From Arenicola marina (lineage: Eukaryota > Annelida > Polychaeta > Arenicolidae): a stretch of DNA of 64,000 nucleotides. The position numbers and the translations under genes were made by a program. Shown here piece after piece: positions 23,540 through 35,424 of the stretch. The notes below the pieces were generated by a model. The model was not told the origin of the DNA, searched no databases, and worked only from the letters and a program-made list of their open reading frames with translations. Positions within the stretch are counted from its first letter, which is position 1; each line of letters starts with the position of its first letter. The stretch is from NCBI GenBank assembly GCA_964019135.1, contig OZ025248.1, forward strand, positions 76,018,119 through 76,082,118, given 5' to 3'.

Positions 23540-24355
23540 TGTCATGGATTCATGGTTTTTCGAGTTATGGTTTGGAGTTATCAATGTCTATGTCAGTTTC
23601 ATCTGTGTGAAGGAGTGCCAAAGTTGGCCAAGAAATCAAGTTGTGTGAGCGTTCTAGATGTCAGCATCTGGAAAGGTCTAATTGCGTGACTGGACGAGTT
23701 AATTTTAGTGTCTTTGGTTAGTTGCAGTAGAGATTGGGGTGGCAGTAGCCGGTATATATAGAACCGCAGTAAAGAGATAAACAGATGAGAGATGAGGTTA
23801 CTGTTGTGAGGCTGTGTGTCAGCGCGTTGTTAGGCTGTGTGCCAGCGCTTTATTAGGTTGTGTGCCATTATATCATGCTGCTGTGTGCCATGATATTGTG
23901 AGGCTGTGTGCCATGATATTGTGAGGTGTGCCATGATATTGTGAGGCTGTGTGCCAGGTTTTGTATATTGTGCGGCTGTGTGCCAAGGTGACAAGCTGTC
24001 TTGCTGCTAGAAGATGATGTGTGCTGGGTGCCAGATATGGTAACGGAAATGGTGAATGTTCACGTAAGTGTCTTATAAGAGTACTTATTTGTTTATATTT
24101 CATGATTTCAAACATGTATTGCCACCAATGTATATGTATATACCTTGACCAATTGTTATGACTTGTTTATATTGTTTAATTATAGCTGTGAATGCTGAGA
24201 GAAGCGGACTTGTACGAACGAATACTAGCTGCCATGTATGACGAGAAAGAGAAAGAAAGAGGGGGAAAGAAAGAAGAATGTTTCGCCTTCTTTCGTCCTC
24301 ATTTTGTCCATCGTTTTATTTATACGTTATAAATTACCCCTAGACGAACGTGACA
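23540..24355 (+). repeat. Right LTR, forward orientation
   Basis: It starts TGTCATGGATTC directly after a purine tract (AAGAAAGGAGTA) and ends GAACGTGACA. It includes fewer copies of the 23-bp minisatellite and lacks the MITE found in the left LTR. Confidence 0.82.
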
Positions 24356-24545
24356 ATGTGACCGACAAATCTTACCACAGTCGTCGCATCGTTGACCTGT
24401 CGTTAGGTCTTGGTTTGTACTCGCCGGTGGGCGCCTAGATTGGCGTTTCAAGTCCAGTTTCTCAAACCAGAGCCCGTCGGGGTGGGCCATTCCTTCACAC
24501 ACGATACGTGCCCACCCCCTCACCCGGGATGCCAGATCTTCCCAA
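24356..24545. repeat. Dispersed repeat X, right part
   Basis: Continues repeat X after the retrotransposon. Words such as TCGTCGCATCG and CCAGTTTCTCAAACCAGAG recur inverted at about 26235-26330. Confidence 0.6.
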
Positions 24546-24859
24546 GAATCCGAATCGATGCCGAAAGTCCTCGATCATGCCACGCTTGCAAACATGATTG
24601 TAATCGTGTTTACACTCAATATCATCGAAATCGTAATCGATTACTTTTGTATTTCTTATAATCGTAATTGATTATATTTGCAATGTAATCACCCCACGCC
24701 TGCCATGCGGTACATATTTTGTGTCTAGTGCAGACCGCAAACCTCCACAGGTGCACAGCCCGTGTCAAATGCAGACCACAACTCTCCCGAGATGCACGGT
24801 CCGCGCTTTAATGCAGACCACAATCCCCTAGAGATGCACATTTCATGGCTAACTTTATG

Positions 24860-25040
24860 AGGAGTTTGCGTACTAATGTGTGTGTATGGCTACATGCAGA
24901 AAGACTTTGAGTATAAGTGTATGTGGACTTTGAGTATTAGTGTGTGTGTGTATGGCTTCACGCAGAAAGATTTTGAGTATTAGTGTGTGCATGGCTACAT
25001 GCAGGAAGACTTTGCATACTAGTATGTGTGTATGTTTGCA
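24860..25040. repeat. Minisatellite (TAGTGTGTG...CATGCAGAAAGACTTT family)
   Basis: About four imperfect units with TGAGTATTAGTGTGTG and TATGGCTACATGCAG words. Related to the array at 26650-26900. Confidence 0.6.
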
Positions 25041-25044
25041 AGCA

Positions 25045-26125
25045 CTAGACGTCTAGCGTTGGTAGTAATAAGCGAAAGAAATAACAGTATGACAGTATTT
25101 TGTTTTATACGTCAAATAGTAGCAGGCAGAAGGTAGACATTGGGCAGAAATAATATCGATAATAATATTAACCGGGAGCTACTGAATAACGGGACATAAA
25201 TGTTTACGATAATTTCAACATTATGATAATTAGAATTGTTTCTGTACGTCGGTCTTTAACGTCACGCTTCCGGTACTATATTGGTACAGATTGCATCTAG
25301 ATATGTTGTTGTTATTCCAACTGAGATACATATACGCCATATACACATTTTTGTCAGCGTGCTTTAGCTGCAATTTGCGTATTCTGTACTGGATACAATA
25401 ATACTTGAAAATGGTTCTGTACTGGATACAATAATACTTGAAAATGGTTCTGTACTGGATACAATAATACTTGAAAATTGTAGAGGCTCGGACATGCCAC
25501 ATATGTCCATAAAAGTTGGCGAACGATAGCTGTTGTCGTTAGGTCAGTAGAGGGTACGAACAAAAACAGGAGTGCATAAAGCTTAAGTCTAGTGGGTGCC
25601 GGTGGGCGGGGGGGCGGGCCAGTAAAGCCGGAGTCTGATGAATGTCGACGGGGCGCGGGGCTGCAGGAGTCGGGTGGATGGGTGTGGGGGATGAGCAGAG
25701 AGGAGTCCATTAACCCTGGTTAGTGTGGGTGGAATTGGATACTGCCGTGACTGATGTTAAGAGCAGCGTATTATAGCTTTCCCGGGCAGAGTTTCCCGGG
25801 CAGAGTTTGTTCTCTTGCTACTAATGGGAAGTTGTGGACGCGAGACAGTACGGGATTTGTTTGTTTCGATGACGGTTCGGGCGATAAGGCGTTGGGAGAA
25901 ATATTATTACTGTTGGAACCAAGCCAGGTAGCCCTCCGCAGGCGATAGTATGCCGCGGGATAAGGTGATAAGCACCCGGTGGTTGTGTTCACACCTGCGA
26001 TAGCTTTGACATATCTAAGAGCGGCGGCTGGATATTAATAGGTTCAGGGCGGCTGCTGGGGCCAATGGGCTCTTGCAGGCCGCGGCATAGTGGGACAGAC
26101 AGCTTCATTTTATTAGTATAGATGA
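25045..26125. repeat. Dispersed repeat Y, copy 1 with internal insertions
   Basis: It shares its start (ACGTCTAGCGTT...AATAAGCGAAAG) and its end (GACAGACAGCTTCATTTTATTAG) with 53475-54230, and its end more loosely with 47015-47290. No coding region. Class unknown. Confidence 0.6.
25382..25482. repeat. 33-bp tandem repeat, three copies
   Basis: Three units of TCTGTACTGGATACAATAAT followed by ACTTGAAAATGGT. They lie within dispersed repeat Y. Confidence 0.85.
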
Positions 26126-26189
26126 CAAGGTTTGCAAGGCTTTCGACAACGATTCGAATTCTTGTGAAGGTCTAGCCTCCCAAAAGAGG

Positions 26190-26460
26190 GGTTGGCACGT
26201 GTTGTGCGTCATGGAGAGGCCAACCACGACGGTCTCTGGTTTGAGAAACTGGACTTAAAACGCCAATCCATAGTCTATAGGTGTACAGTGAGAACAAACC
26301 AAAACCTAACGAAAAGTCATCGATGCGACGACCGCGGTAAGCTCTGTCGGTGACAGGCTTATTCTCTCATAATTAAGCGCAAACGCCGCAAAACACATCT
26401 TAGAACTTAAACCGAAACAAAGCTGAAATCTAGTCTCACCGTCGGACAGATGCCATCCTA
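26190..26460. repeat. Dispersed repeat X, uninterrupted inverted copy
   Basis: The reverse complement matches 18645-18754 joined to 24356-24545. It therefore shows what the empty site of the retrotransposon looked like. Confidence 0.55.
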
Positions 26461-26649
26461 AATGTGTATATTGCTACCTTTAAAAGGAATTTGAGTACTG
26501 GATGGAATAGAGGAGATATGGCTGGCTCTTCTGCATGACGCCATAGTGTTTTCGAAGAAACGCATGGGAACATATTATACTACACACACATTGAAATATT
26601 CACAGGCGGGATTCGCACCACGCACCGCCTGCTTTGGCTGGCCTAGTAG

Positions 26650-26900
26650 AACAAACTGGCATACTAATATGTGCGTATGGCTAAATTTATGAAGACTTTA
26701 CATACTAGTGTGTGCTTATGGCTATCATTAGGAAGACATAGCATACTAGTGTGTGCGAATGGGTATCTTTATGAAGACATGGCATACTAGTGTGTGCGTA
26801 TGGCTACCTTGATGAGGACTTTGCATACTAGAGTGTGCGTATGGTTAACTTCATAAGATCTTTGCATACTGGCGTGAGTTTATGGCCACATGCACGAGGA
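26650..26900. repeat. About 41-bp minisatellite
   Basis: CATACTAGTGTGTGC recurs at about 26701, 26742, 26782 and 26824 (spacing 40-42 bp), with a degenerate unit on each side. Confidence 0.75.
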
Positions 26901-26929
26901 CTTAGCATCAAAACAGTATCTGCGTATCG

Positions 26930-27035
26930 CTACGTTTATGAATACTGGCCATGGGTCCACAAACCTAAGCTATTATATGATGGCGTTGGCTTGGGGCCGT
27001 ATATTTCAGGTCAGTGCCCGGACGAGGATCCTCTT
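26930..27035 (-). repeat. Single fragment of the 232-bp satellite
   Basis: Contains GGGTCCACAAACCTAAGC and TTGGGGCCGTATATTTCAGG, matching monomers of the inverted array B. It directly precedes the SINE. Confidence 0.7.
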
Positions 27036-27046
27036 TTCCCCAGGAG

Positions 27047-27291
27047 CCGGCCCGGTAGCTCAGTGGGTTAGAGTACTCTGGACACCTGAGAGTCTGACGG
27101 CACGGGGATCGATGGTTCGAGCCCCGCTGTGGTCATGTCTGTGTCGTCGCGGGATAAAGATCTCATTTCTTTGCAAAGAATAGGGGGTTACCCCCGGAGA
27201 CATGGCTCCACTCTCCCTTCCTTCTCCTATTCATGCGATATGACCAAAAGTGGTTAAAGCGTCCTGAATAAACAACCAACCAACCGACCCT
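27047..27291 (+). mobile_element. tRNA-derived SINE
   Basis: The head has an RNA polymerase III A box (TAGCTCAGTGGGTTAGAG) and B box (GGTTCGAGCCCC) correctly spaced for a tRNA-related promoter. A non-tRNA body follows, ending GGTTAAAGCGTCCTGAATAA and an (AACC)n tail. A 3' fragment of the same family lies inverted in PEX7 intron 4. The parent tRNA is not assigned, and a functional tRNA is unlikely because the variable region and stems do not fold as a normal tRNA. Confidence 0.8.
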
Positions 27292-27384
27292 CTTCTCCAC
27301 AAGGGTCCAAAGGCTAGGCTGAATGTCACGGTTTAGGCTTGGAGCCGTATCTTTCATACCAGTGAACAGGACCCTCTTCGCCAG

Positions 27385-28530
27385 CGGAGATATATACCAC
27401 GGTATACCATGGTATTTGATACCATGATTTACTATGGTATATCTTGGTACTGCGGTGGTCTTTATTTCCTTCTGACACCACTCTATATTTAGACGTCAAA
27501 ACAGAGAAAACCAATGTTTTTCCTTTTCTTTTCGGTTGTTTATTCCAATCACATACTCCGGTTGCGAACACATGAACATTCTATACCCTTCTAACTCATG
27601 CTCGATAATCCTGGTTTCTTGGTCAAAGAAGGTCTCAAGATGATCTCCCTTTTCTCATGATCTCAACCCCTTATTTATATTAGCTAGGCCAGGAGCCCCT
27701 CCACCCCTACAGGGACCCCCCTGGCAACGTCAGGATTCTCCCTCCACGCCCACTAACGCTGAGGGGACCACCCTGGCACCCTCATGATTCCCCCCACCCC
27801 TACTAAAGCTGAGGAGACGCTCCCCTGGCTACGTCAGGATTCTCCCCCCATCCCCACTAACGCTGAGGGGACCACCCTGGCACCCTCAGAACTCCCCACA
27901 CCCCTACTAAAGCTGAGGGGACGTCTGGATTCTCCCCCCATCCCCACTAACGCTGAGGGGACAACCCTGACACCCTCAGGATTCCCCCCACCCCCTACCT
28001 TCGCACGCAGGCTCAGCGCGCCGCTAATCCCTGTCCTGTGTTTTCGTTCCCACCTTGCTGTTTCGCTAAGTTCCTAGCAGTCCTTTGGCGGAGGTATATC
28101 ATGATATATCATGTTATTGCGTACCATGGTATACCATGGTACTTCGGCGGATATGTATTATGATAAATCATGATATTGCGTACCATGGTATACCATGGTA
28201 CTTTCGCGGACGTATATTGTAGAGGGATTTGGTAGGGCTAGACGGGGGTTGGGGTTATCATGGGGGAGTAGCAATAAGTAGAGCGGTGGTGAGCAGCGGG
28301 GTCATAAACCGGGGTCAAGGCGGGGGCAGCATGCAGGAGTGATCAGCGCAGGCGGGCGGACGCTCTCGGATAGGGGGAGGGGGGAAGCTCAGGGTTGGGG
28401 TGGTACCCCCAACTTAGGGGAGGGGCGAGTCTCCGGGTTGGGGATGGTACCCCCAACTTAGCAAGGGTGTTAATCCCTGGGTTGGGGTGGTACCCTCAAC
28501 TTAGGGGAGGGGCGATAGAGAGACGTGAAG

Positions 28531-28581
<51 letters not shown>

Positions 28582-28965
28582 ACGGATCGTGTGGCATGGA
28601 ATATTATTGTGGAATAAAGCTGAGAAAAGAACGACATGTGTTAAATTTCACTACGCTGCCCGACGAGAGAACCGAAAAGTGGTGTCAGAAGAACTTAACA
28701 ACAATATGATGATATTGCATACCATGGTGCTTTGGCAAAGGTATATAATGATATATAATGGTTTGCCAACAGATACCATAATATATCATGATATGCCAAC
28801 AGATGCCATGGTATACCATAATTTTTCATGATATGCCAACAGATACCTCGGTATATCATGCTATATCATGGTATGCCAATAAGATACCATAGTATATCAT
28901 GATATATCATGGCATTCCAACAGACACCATGGTATATTGTGATATATTATGTTGACCTTTCGTAT
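27385..28965. repeat. Palindromic ATACCATGGTAT cluster with embedded minisatellites
   Basis: Repeated near-palindromes such as GGTATACCATGGTA and ATGATATATCATG occur at 27390-27450, 28090-28205 and 28700-28955. Between them are a repeat of about 50 bp (CCCCACTAACGCTGAGGGG) at 27690-28000, a GGGTTGGGGTGGTACCCCC repeat at 28380-28520, and (GA)n at 28535-28577. No gene is supported. Confidence 0.6.
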
Positions 28966-31300
28966 GACACCTCATTTGATATAATATGTGAATTAATAAC
29001 GAAACTACAGCCCGGAGCCCGTTGTGGACATTGGGTCCATAAGCCTTAGCTGAGCGTCACGGCTTGGGCTTGCGGCCGTATATTTTACGGCAGTGCCCGA
29101 CAGGGACCCACTTTGCCAACTAATTTGGCCATGTAAATGATGTCTCCTTATATTTTAAAACATGTACTGGTCTTGTCGGGATGTAGACCTTTCGTATGAC
29201 ACCTCATGCGATATAATATGTGAATTAATAACGAAACTACAGCCCGGAGCTCGTTGTGGACATTGGGTCCACAAGCCTAAGCTGAGCGTCATGGCGTGGG
29301 CTTGGGGCCGTATATTTCAGGCCAGTGCCGGACAAGGACCCACTTCGCCAACTAATTTGGCCATGTAAATGATGTCTCCTTATATTTTAAAAGACGTACT
29401 GGTCTTGTCGCGATGTAGATCTTTCGTATGACACCTCATGCGATATAATATGTGAATTAATAACGAAACTACAGCCCGGAGCCCGTTGTGGACATTGGGT
29501 CCACAAGCCTTAGCTGAGCGTCACGGCGTGGGCTTGGGGCCGTATATTTCAGGCCAGTGCCCGACAGGGACCCACTTTGCCAACTAATTTGGCCATGTAA
29601 ATGATGTCTCCTTATATTTTAAAAGACGTACTGGTCTTGCCGGGATGTAGACCTTTCGTATGACACCTCATGCGATATAATATGTGAATGAATAACGAAA
29701 CTACAGCCCGGAGCTCGTTGTGGACATTGGGTCCACAAGCCTAAGCTGAGCGTCATGGCGTGGGCTTGGGGCCGTATATTTCAGGCCAGTGCCCGACAGG
29801 GACCCACTTCGCCAACTAATTTGGCCATGTAAATGATGTCTCCTTATATTTTAAAAGACATACTGGTCTTGTCGCGATGTAGACCTTTCGTATGACACCT
29901 CATGCGATATAATATGTGAATTAATAACGAAACTACAGCCCGGAGCTCGTTGTGGACATTGGGTCCACAAGCCTAAGCTGAGCGTCATGGCGTGGGCTTG
30001 GGGCCGTATATTTCAGGCCAGTGCCGGACAAGGACCCACTTCGCCAACTAATTTGGCCATGTAAATGATGTCTCCTTATATTTTAAAAGACGTACTGGTC
30101 TTGTCGGGATGTAGACCTTTCGTATGACACCTCATGCGATATAATATGTGAATTAATAACGAAACTACAGCCCGGAGCCCGTTGTGGACATTGGGTCCAC
30201 AAGCCTTAGCTGAGCGTCACGGCGTGGGCTTGGGGCCGTATATTTCAGGCCAGTGCCCGACAGAGACCCACTTTGCCAACTAATTTGGCCATGTAAATGA
30301 TGTCTCCTTATATTTTAAAAGATGTACTGGTCTTGTCGGGATGTAGACCTTTCGTATGACACCTCATGCGATATAATATGTGAATTAATAACGAAACTAC
30401 AGCCCGGAGCCCGTTGTGGACATTGGGTCCACAAGCCTTAGCTGAGCGTCACGGCGTGGGCTTGGGGCCGTATATTTCAGGCCAGTGCCCGACAGGGACC
30501 CACTTTGCCAACTAATTTGGCCATGTAAATGATGTCTCCTTATATTTTAAAAGACGTACTGGTCTTGTCGGGATGTAGACCTTTCGTATGACACCTCATG
30601 CGATATAATATGTGAATTAATAACGAAACTACAGCCCGGAGCTCGTTGTGGACATTGGGTCCACAAGCCTAAGCTGAGCGTCATGGCGTGGGCTTGGGGC
30701 CGTATATTTCAGGCCAGTGCCGGACAGGGACCCACTTCGCCAACTAATTTGGCCATGTAAATGATGTCTCCTTATATTTTAAAAGACGTACTGGTCTTGT
30801 CGCGATGTAGACCTTTCGTATGACACCTCATGCGATATAATATGTGAATTAATAACGAAACTACAGCCCGGAGCCCGTTGTGGATATTGGGTCCACAAGC
30901 CTTAGCTGAGCGTCATGGCGTGGGCTTGGGGCCGTATATTTCAGGCCAGTGCCCGACAGGGACCCACTTTGCCAACTAATTTGGCCATGTAAATGATGTC
31001 TCCTTATATTTTAAAAGATGTACTGGTCTTGTCGGGATGTAGACCTTTCGTATGACACCTCATGCGATATAATATGTGAATTAATAACGAAACTACAGCC
31101 CGGAGCCCGTTGTGGACATTGGGTCCACAAGCCTAAGCTGAGCGTCATGGCGTGGGCTTGGGGCCGTATATTTCAGGCCAGTGCCCGACAGGGACCAACT
31201 TCGCCAACTAATTTGGCCATGTAAATGATGTCTCCTTATATTTTAAAAGATCTACCTGTCTTGTTGGGATGTAGACCTTTCGTATGATACCTCATGTGAT
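28951..31300 (-). repeat. 232-bp satellite array B, inverted
   Basis: About ten monomers of the same satellite as 13622-15990 in the opposite orientation. CCCGTTGTGG at 29018 recurs as CTCGTTGTGG at 29250, 232 bp away. Units alternate between CCCGTTG and CTCGTTG and between CTTAGC and CTAAGC variants, hinting at two-monomer blocks. Confidence 0.95.
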
Positions 31301-31306
31301 ATAATA

Positions 31307-34300
31307 GCGAGCTCTAGCGAGCTATTATGGTAACGTATACGAAGAGAAAAAATAAATAAATAAATAAATAAATAAAAAAAAAAAAAAATAAAAAAATAAA
31401 TAAATAAATAAATAAAAAATAAATAAATAAATAATTTTTTTTTGGCTTGCCATACATTGCCATACTATGCGATTCAAAAAACGTCGGCCGCGCGTCATGG
31501 CCGAGAATGAAGGCGATAATAGGAGCCATTTCAGAAAGTTCCAGACTATATAACAGAATATACGCCTAAAATTATAATTTTATTGCTTTATTTGTCTGAA
31601 TATTGAAGGATTATGATTATGAAAACTATAAAACATTGATTACATTTTTATTCACCATTTCTCCCGGCTACTAGCGGAACGCCCTCTGTTGGGACATTGA
31701 TGCTAACATCCGGCAAATGCGAACCCTGGCGAACGCGTTCGAAAATCGACTCAAAGTTTTGTTTGTTTTTGCTGTTTGGCATAGATCTAAGTGATAAGAA
31801 ATTTAGACGAGGTGTGTATTATTTTTTAAAGTCATCTGTTTATTTCAACTGATTGCTATGACAGTTTTCATGAATATTTCAGCCCCTGGTTGTCAATTTT
31901 TTAAGTCAGATAAGTGACCAAGTCGAGTGTCGTCTTCGCGTCGGTCTGTCAAACTGTCGTGTCACTGTCAACCCTGGTCAAATTAGACAAATAACTGACT
32001 CAGTCGTTGATTTGTTGACGTCTACTTGTCAGTACGTTTTGTTGAGATTGAAGGTTGGTATTTTGATATAAAACCATCTAACTTGACAGCTTTGGCTAAT
32101 TTTGATCTTGAACTAAAGTTTTAGTCCAAGCTAAAACAAGTCAGATAGTCATCGATTAGCCTGAATGTTCAGACGGTACAGTCTTGACACTTGTTCTTGT
32201 GACTGTAACAGTAAGCATCAGACTGTCAAACTGTAACGTCTGAACATTCAGGCTAGCCATAGATATCATATGGATATGGTCAGGGAGACAGGAATGTCTG
32301 ATGAAATCAATCTGGACTGGTTGAAAGAACAAGCATAGCTGTGGTTTACACCAGTGTCAGTGACCCTGAGAGTAGCCTGAAAGTTCAGACGCTAGGGCAG
32401 TCCTGACACTTGTTCTTGGTGACTGCGCTACAGTCCTGACACTTGTTCTTGGTGACAGTCACCAAGAACAAGTGTCAGGACTGTAGCGTCTGAACTTTCA
32501 GGCTACCCTGACAGAAGTAATCAAATGCAGAATTATATATTTTATTCCTCTTAAAGCAACATTTTAAGTTTAAAATTGTCCCAATACAATCATTTTCAAT
32601 GTCAAATGTCAAAAACTGGTTTCCCTGCCAGACAAATATAGATCTAGATAACCATCACAAAACAATATAGGACATACAAATATTTTCATATCCAGTCTAT
32701 TTGGGCATGAAATTTAAACATATCACTGGCAAAGATATAGCTAGGATATCAACAGTTTAACAAATATTGAATGAAATCCCTTTTCCCGAAACTAAACAGC
32801 CCCTCTTAAAATGTCAAGCTTTGAGTATATTCACACAAAAAATGAAATATAACAATTTAATTCTGGTCTCTATTATGGTTCCAAACCTATATTTTAGATG
32901 CCTCCACCCATGAAATATATATAGCTCTAATTTGAAGAGTTTATTTGAGACAGATTAAATAGGATTTTAAACAAAAACTGTAAATATTTTATTACCGGTA
33001 TATATTGTTCATAGATCTATACTATTTCCTAACATTTGACACCTTTTGCCTAATTCTGACACATATATCTAGGACATCAAAATTTCAGCTGCAGTTTTTG
33101 TCTTTTTAAATATAACAATTTAATTCTGGTTTCTGGACTCCAAACCTATATTTCAAATGCCTCCACCCCTGAAATATATAATTTGAAGAGTTTAATTGAG
33201 AAAAATTAAACAGGAGTTTAAACCAAAACTGTAAATATTTTAAGAATATTTTATTATATATTGTTCGCATGACTTACTATTTCCTATTTTTGACACATTT
33301 TGCCTACTTTTGACACCCCAGGATAATTCAGATTTATTCACAACCATATCACTCATCTATGATTTGAAAAAATAGCTGTTTTTCAGTGCTATTTTTGTTA
33401 ATTTTCAAATGATTTGAATCTATATAACTTATTTAAATTAATGCCATTATTATGATTTTTAATCAAATGCAGAATGTATATATTTTATTCCTCTTGAAGC
33501 AACATTTTAAGTTTAAAATTGTCCCAATACAATAATTTTCAATGTCAAATGTCGAAAACTGGTTTCCCTGCCAGACAAATATAGATCTAGATTACCATCA
33601 CAAAATAATACAGGGCATACAAATATTTTCATAACCAGTCTATTTGGGCATGAAAATTAAACATATCACTGGCTACTTTATGACAAAAAGACCTAGGATA
33701 TCAACAGTTTAACAAATACTGAATGAAATCCCTTTTCCCGAAACTAAACAGCCCCTCTTAAAATGTCAAGCTTTGAGTATATTCACACAAAAATGGTTGT
33801 ACTTTGTATTGTCAACATCCCCTTGCTGACAAATAATTAAAGTATTATTCAAAAAGGCAACAATTATTCAATAAAAAGTTTTAATTCAATAATTGTTGCC
33901 TTTTTTATTAAACTTTTAATTCAATAATTGTTGCCTTTTTTTTTATTAAAGTTTAATAAAAAAAAGGCAAACATTATTGGATTTAAAGTTTAATAGAAAA
34001 AAGCAACAATTATTGAATTAAAAGTTTAATAAAAAAAGGCAACAATTACTGAAACAACAGTTTTAGTAGCTCATATTGATAAGCAAACACAAATGTGTAC
34101 CATTTTGAGGATCGGAAAACTGTCTGGACTACTCCTACTCAAGCAGTATTACTTTCAAATAGAGATACCAAGTATACATAATAAACAGGGTTTAGCATGT
34201 AAAAGTGTCTACCGGTAAATAGGCAACTAACATATGGTCAGTTTACTTCATTTTACTTATACACTGGTGCGACTTATCTATGGCTCAAGTCTATTAATTT

Positions 34301-35424
34301 CTCAAAATCGGTGGGTGTGACTTATACACTGATAATTTGGTAACATATATGCCCAGTTTACTTATCTTTTTTGATCTTTACTTCCTAAAAACATTTTTTG
34401 TGAGAGATACCAGTATTACATTGGTAGCAAATTGTATAGATCTAGGATGATAGAAGAAGATAGATGATGATAAAACATACATTGTACTTCTGACATGTGG
34501 TGAGTGTTCAAGAAACTTATTCGTGGTGTATTTAGCAACAGTGCAGTATATGTTCTCATGGACAGGTCACAACCGCATAAAGCATGCTATAAAACATGTT
34601 ATAGATTGCTAGAATGGTAGAAGAAGAAGGATGATGATAAAACATACTTCTGCCATGGTGTGAGTGTTCAAGAAGCTTACTCATGGTGTATTTAGCAATT
34701 GTTCAGTATCTGTTCTCATGGATAGGTCACAACAGGCAATGAAAAAATGTTTTTAATGAAGGAGTTACCTCAGAAAATAGTTTTAATAGAAATGATATAG
34801 ATCTACTAAAGTCCTTCTAATATAAATAGAAATATTTATGGACATGTTGTCATCAATTTTTTTTTGCCATATTGGGGCACTTTCTGTGAAAGGGTGTAGC
34901 TTTGTTATGAACATATACCTGGTACATAGATAGATATAGATTGCTATAAATCTATGACCAGCTTTAAACTTGATTTAAAAATATCTCATCAACCTATATA
35001 TAATTTTAGCAAAAGGAAAAAAGGGTCAGAAAATTAAAAATGAATAAGATATTAATTATCATAAAATAGATCTAATATGATTAATTATAGACTCAAGCAA
35101 CTACTTATTTTTGTATTTCTCTGCATATATGACTTTAAGCCCAAATATTACCGTTAAACAACTAAGCCATCCATCTTATTTTTAATTAAAAGAAATAGAT
35201 AAAAACATCATCACCCATCACCTACTCAACCCCAAGCCAACTCGACCCCAAGCTAACTCAACCTCAAACCAACTATACCCGTGTTGGTTTTGGGTCTAGT
35301 TGTCTAGAAACCTATAAGATTAGGACAGCTGGCTGCTGCAGTTGATACAGCAGCTTAAGAGCTAGGCCTTTATTATTTTTTAATTTGGGTGAGCTCGCAA
35401 CTTAGGCAATGCCTATTCATATTA
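31307..35424 (+). mobile_element. Unclassified 4.1-kb element, copy A
   Basis: It starts GCGAGCTCTAGCGAGC inside the last satellite monomer and ends GAGCTCGCAACTTAGGC...CATATTA. The short GCGAGCTC at the start is complementary to GAGCTCGC near the end. It contains an (AAAT)n/A-rich tract at 31345-31440, strong snapback hairpins at 32160-32270 and 32375-32505, an internal direct duplication (32520-32830 against 33465-33790), and A/T-rich repeats around CAACAATTATTGAATTAAAA at 33855-34055. No protein of note is encoded, so it is probably non-autonomous. Confidence 0.7.
32375..32505. repeat. Snapback hairpin
   Basis: GTAGCCTGAAAGTTCAGACG and CGTCTGAACTTTCAGGCTAC face each other, and the inner TGACACTTGTTCTTGGTGAC also pairs with its complement, giving a stem of about 60 bp. 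A shorter version is in copy B at 36437-36510. Confidence 0.8.

Larger units (their letters stand above)
18755..24355 (+). mobile_element. Defective Gmr1-like Ty3/gypsy retrotransposon with inverted LTRs
   Basis: Layout: LTR in reverse orientation (18755-20018), primer-binding site, Gag remnant, protease, integrase, RT end plus RNase H, polypurine tract, LTR in forward orientation (23540-24355). Integrase precedes RT/RNase H, the gene order known for Gmr1-like Ty3/gypsy elements, and the Gag resembles the SCAN-like Gag of that group. In-frame stops, frameshifts and a deletion of most of RT make it inactive. The outer ends are TGTCA and TGACA, but the flanking bases do not form a clear target duplication. 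The two LTRs face opposite ways, which is not the normal product of integration. Confidence 0.82.

Noticed and set aside
27047-27135. A functional tRNA gene
   Set aside because: The A and B boxes are present, but the stems and loop sizes do not form a standard cloverleaf, and the unit continues into a SINE body with a tail.
29162-31224. 68-residue frames repeated in the satellite arrays
   Set aside because: They are short frames of the 232-bp monomer, repeated only because the monomer is; the period is not a multiple of three.
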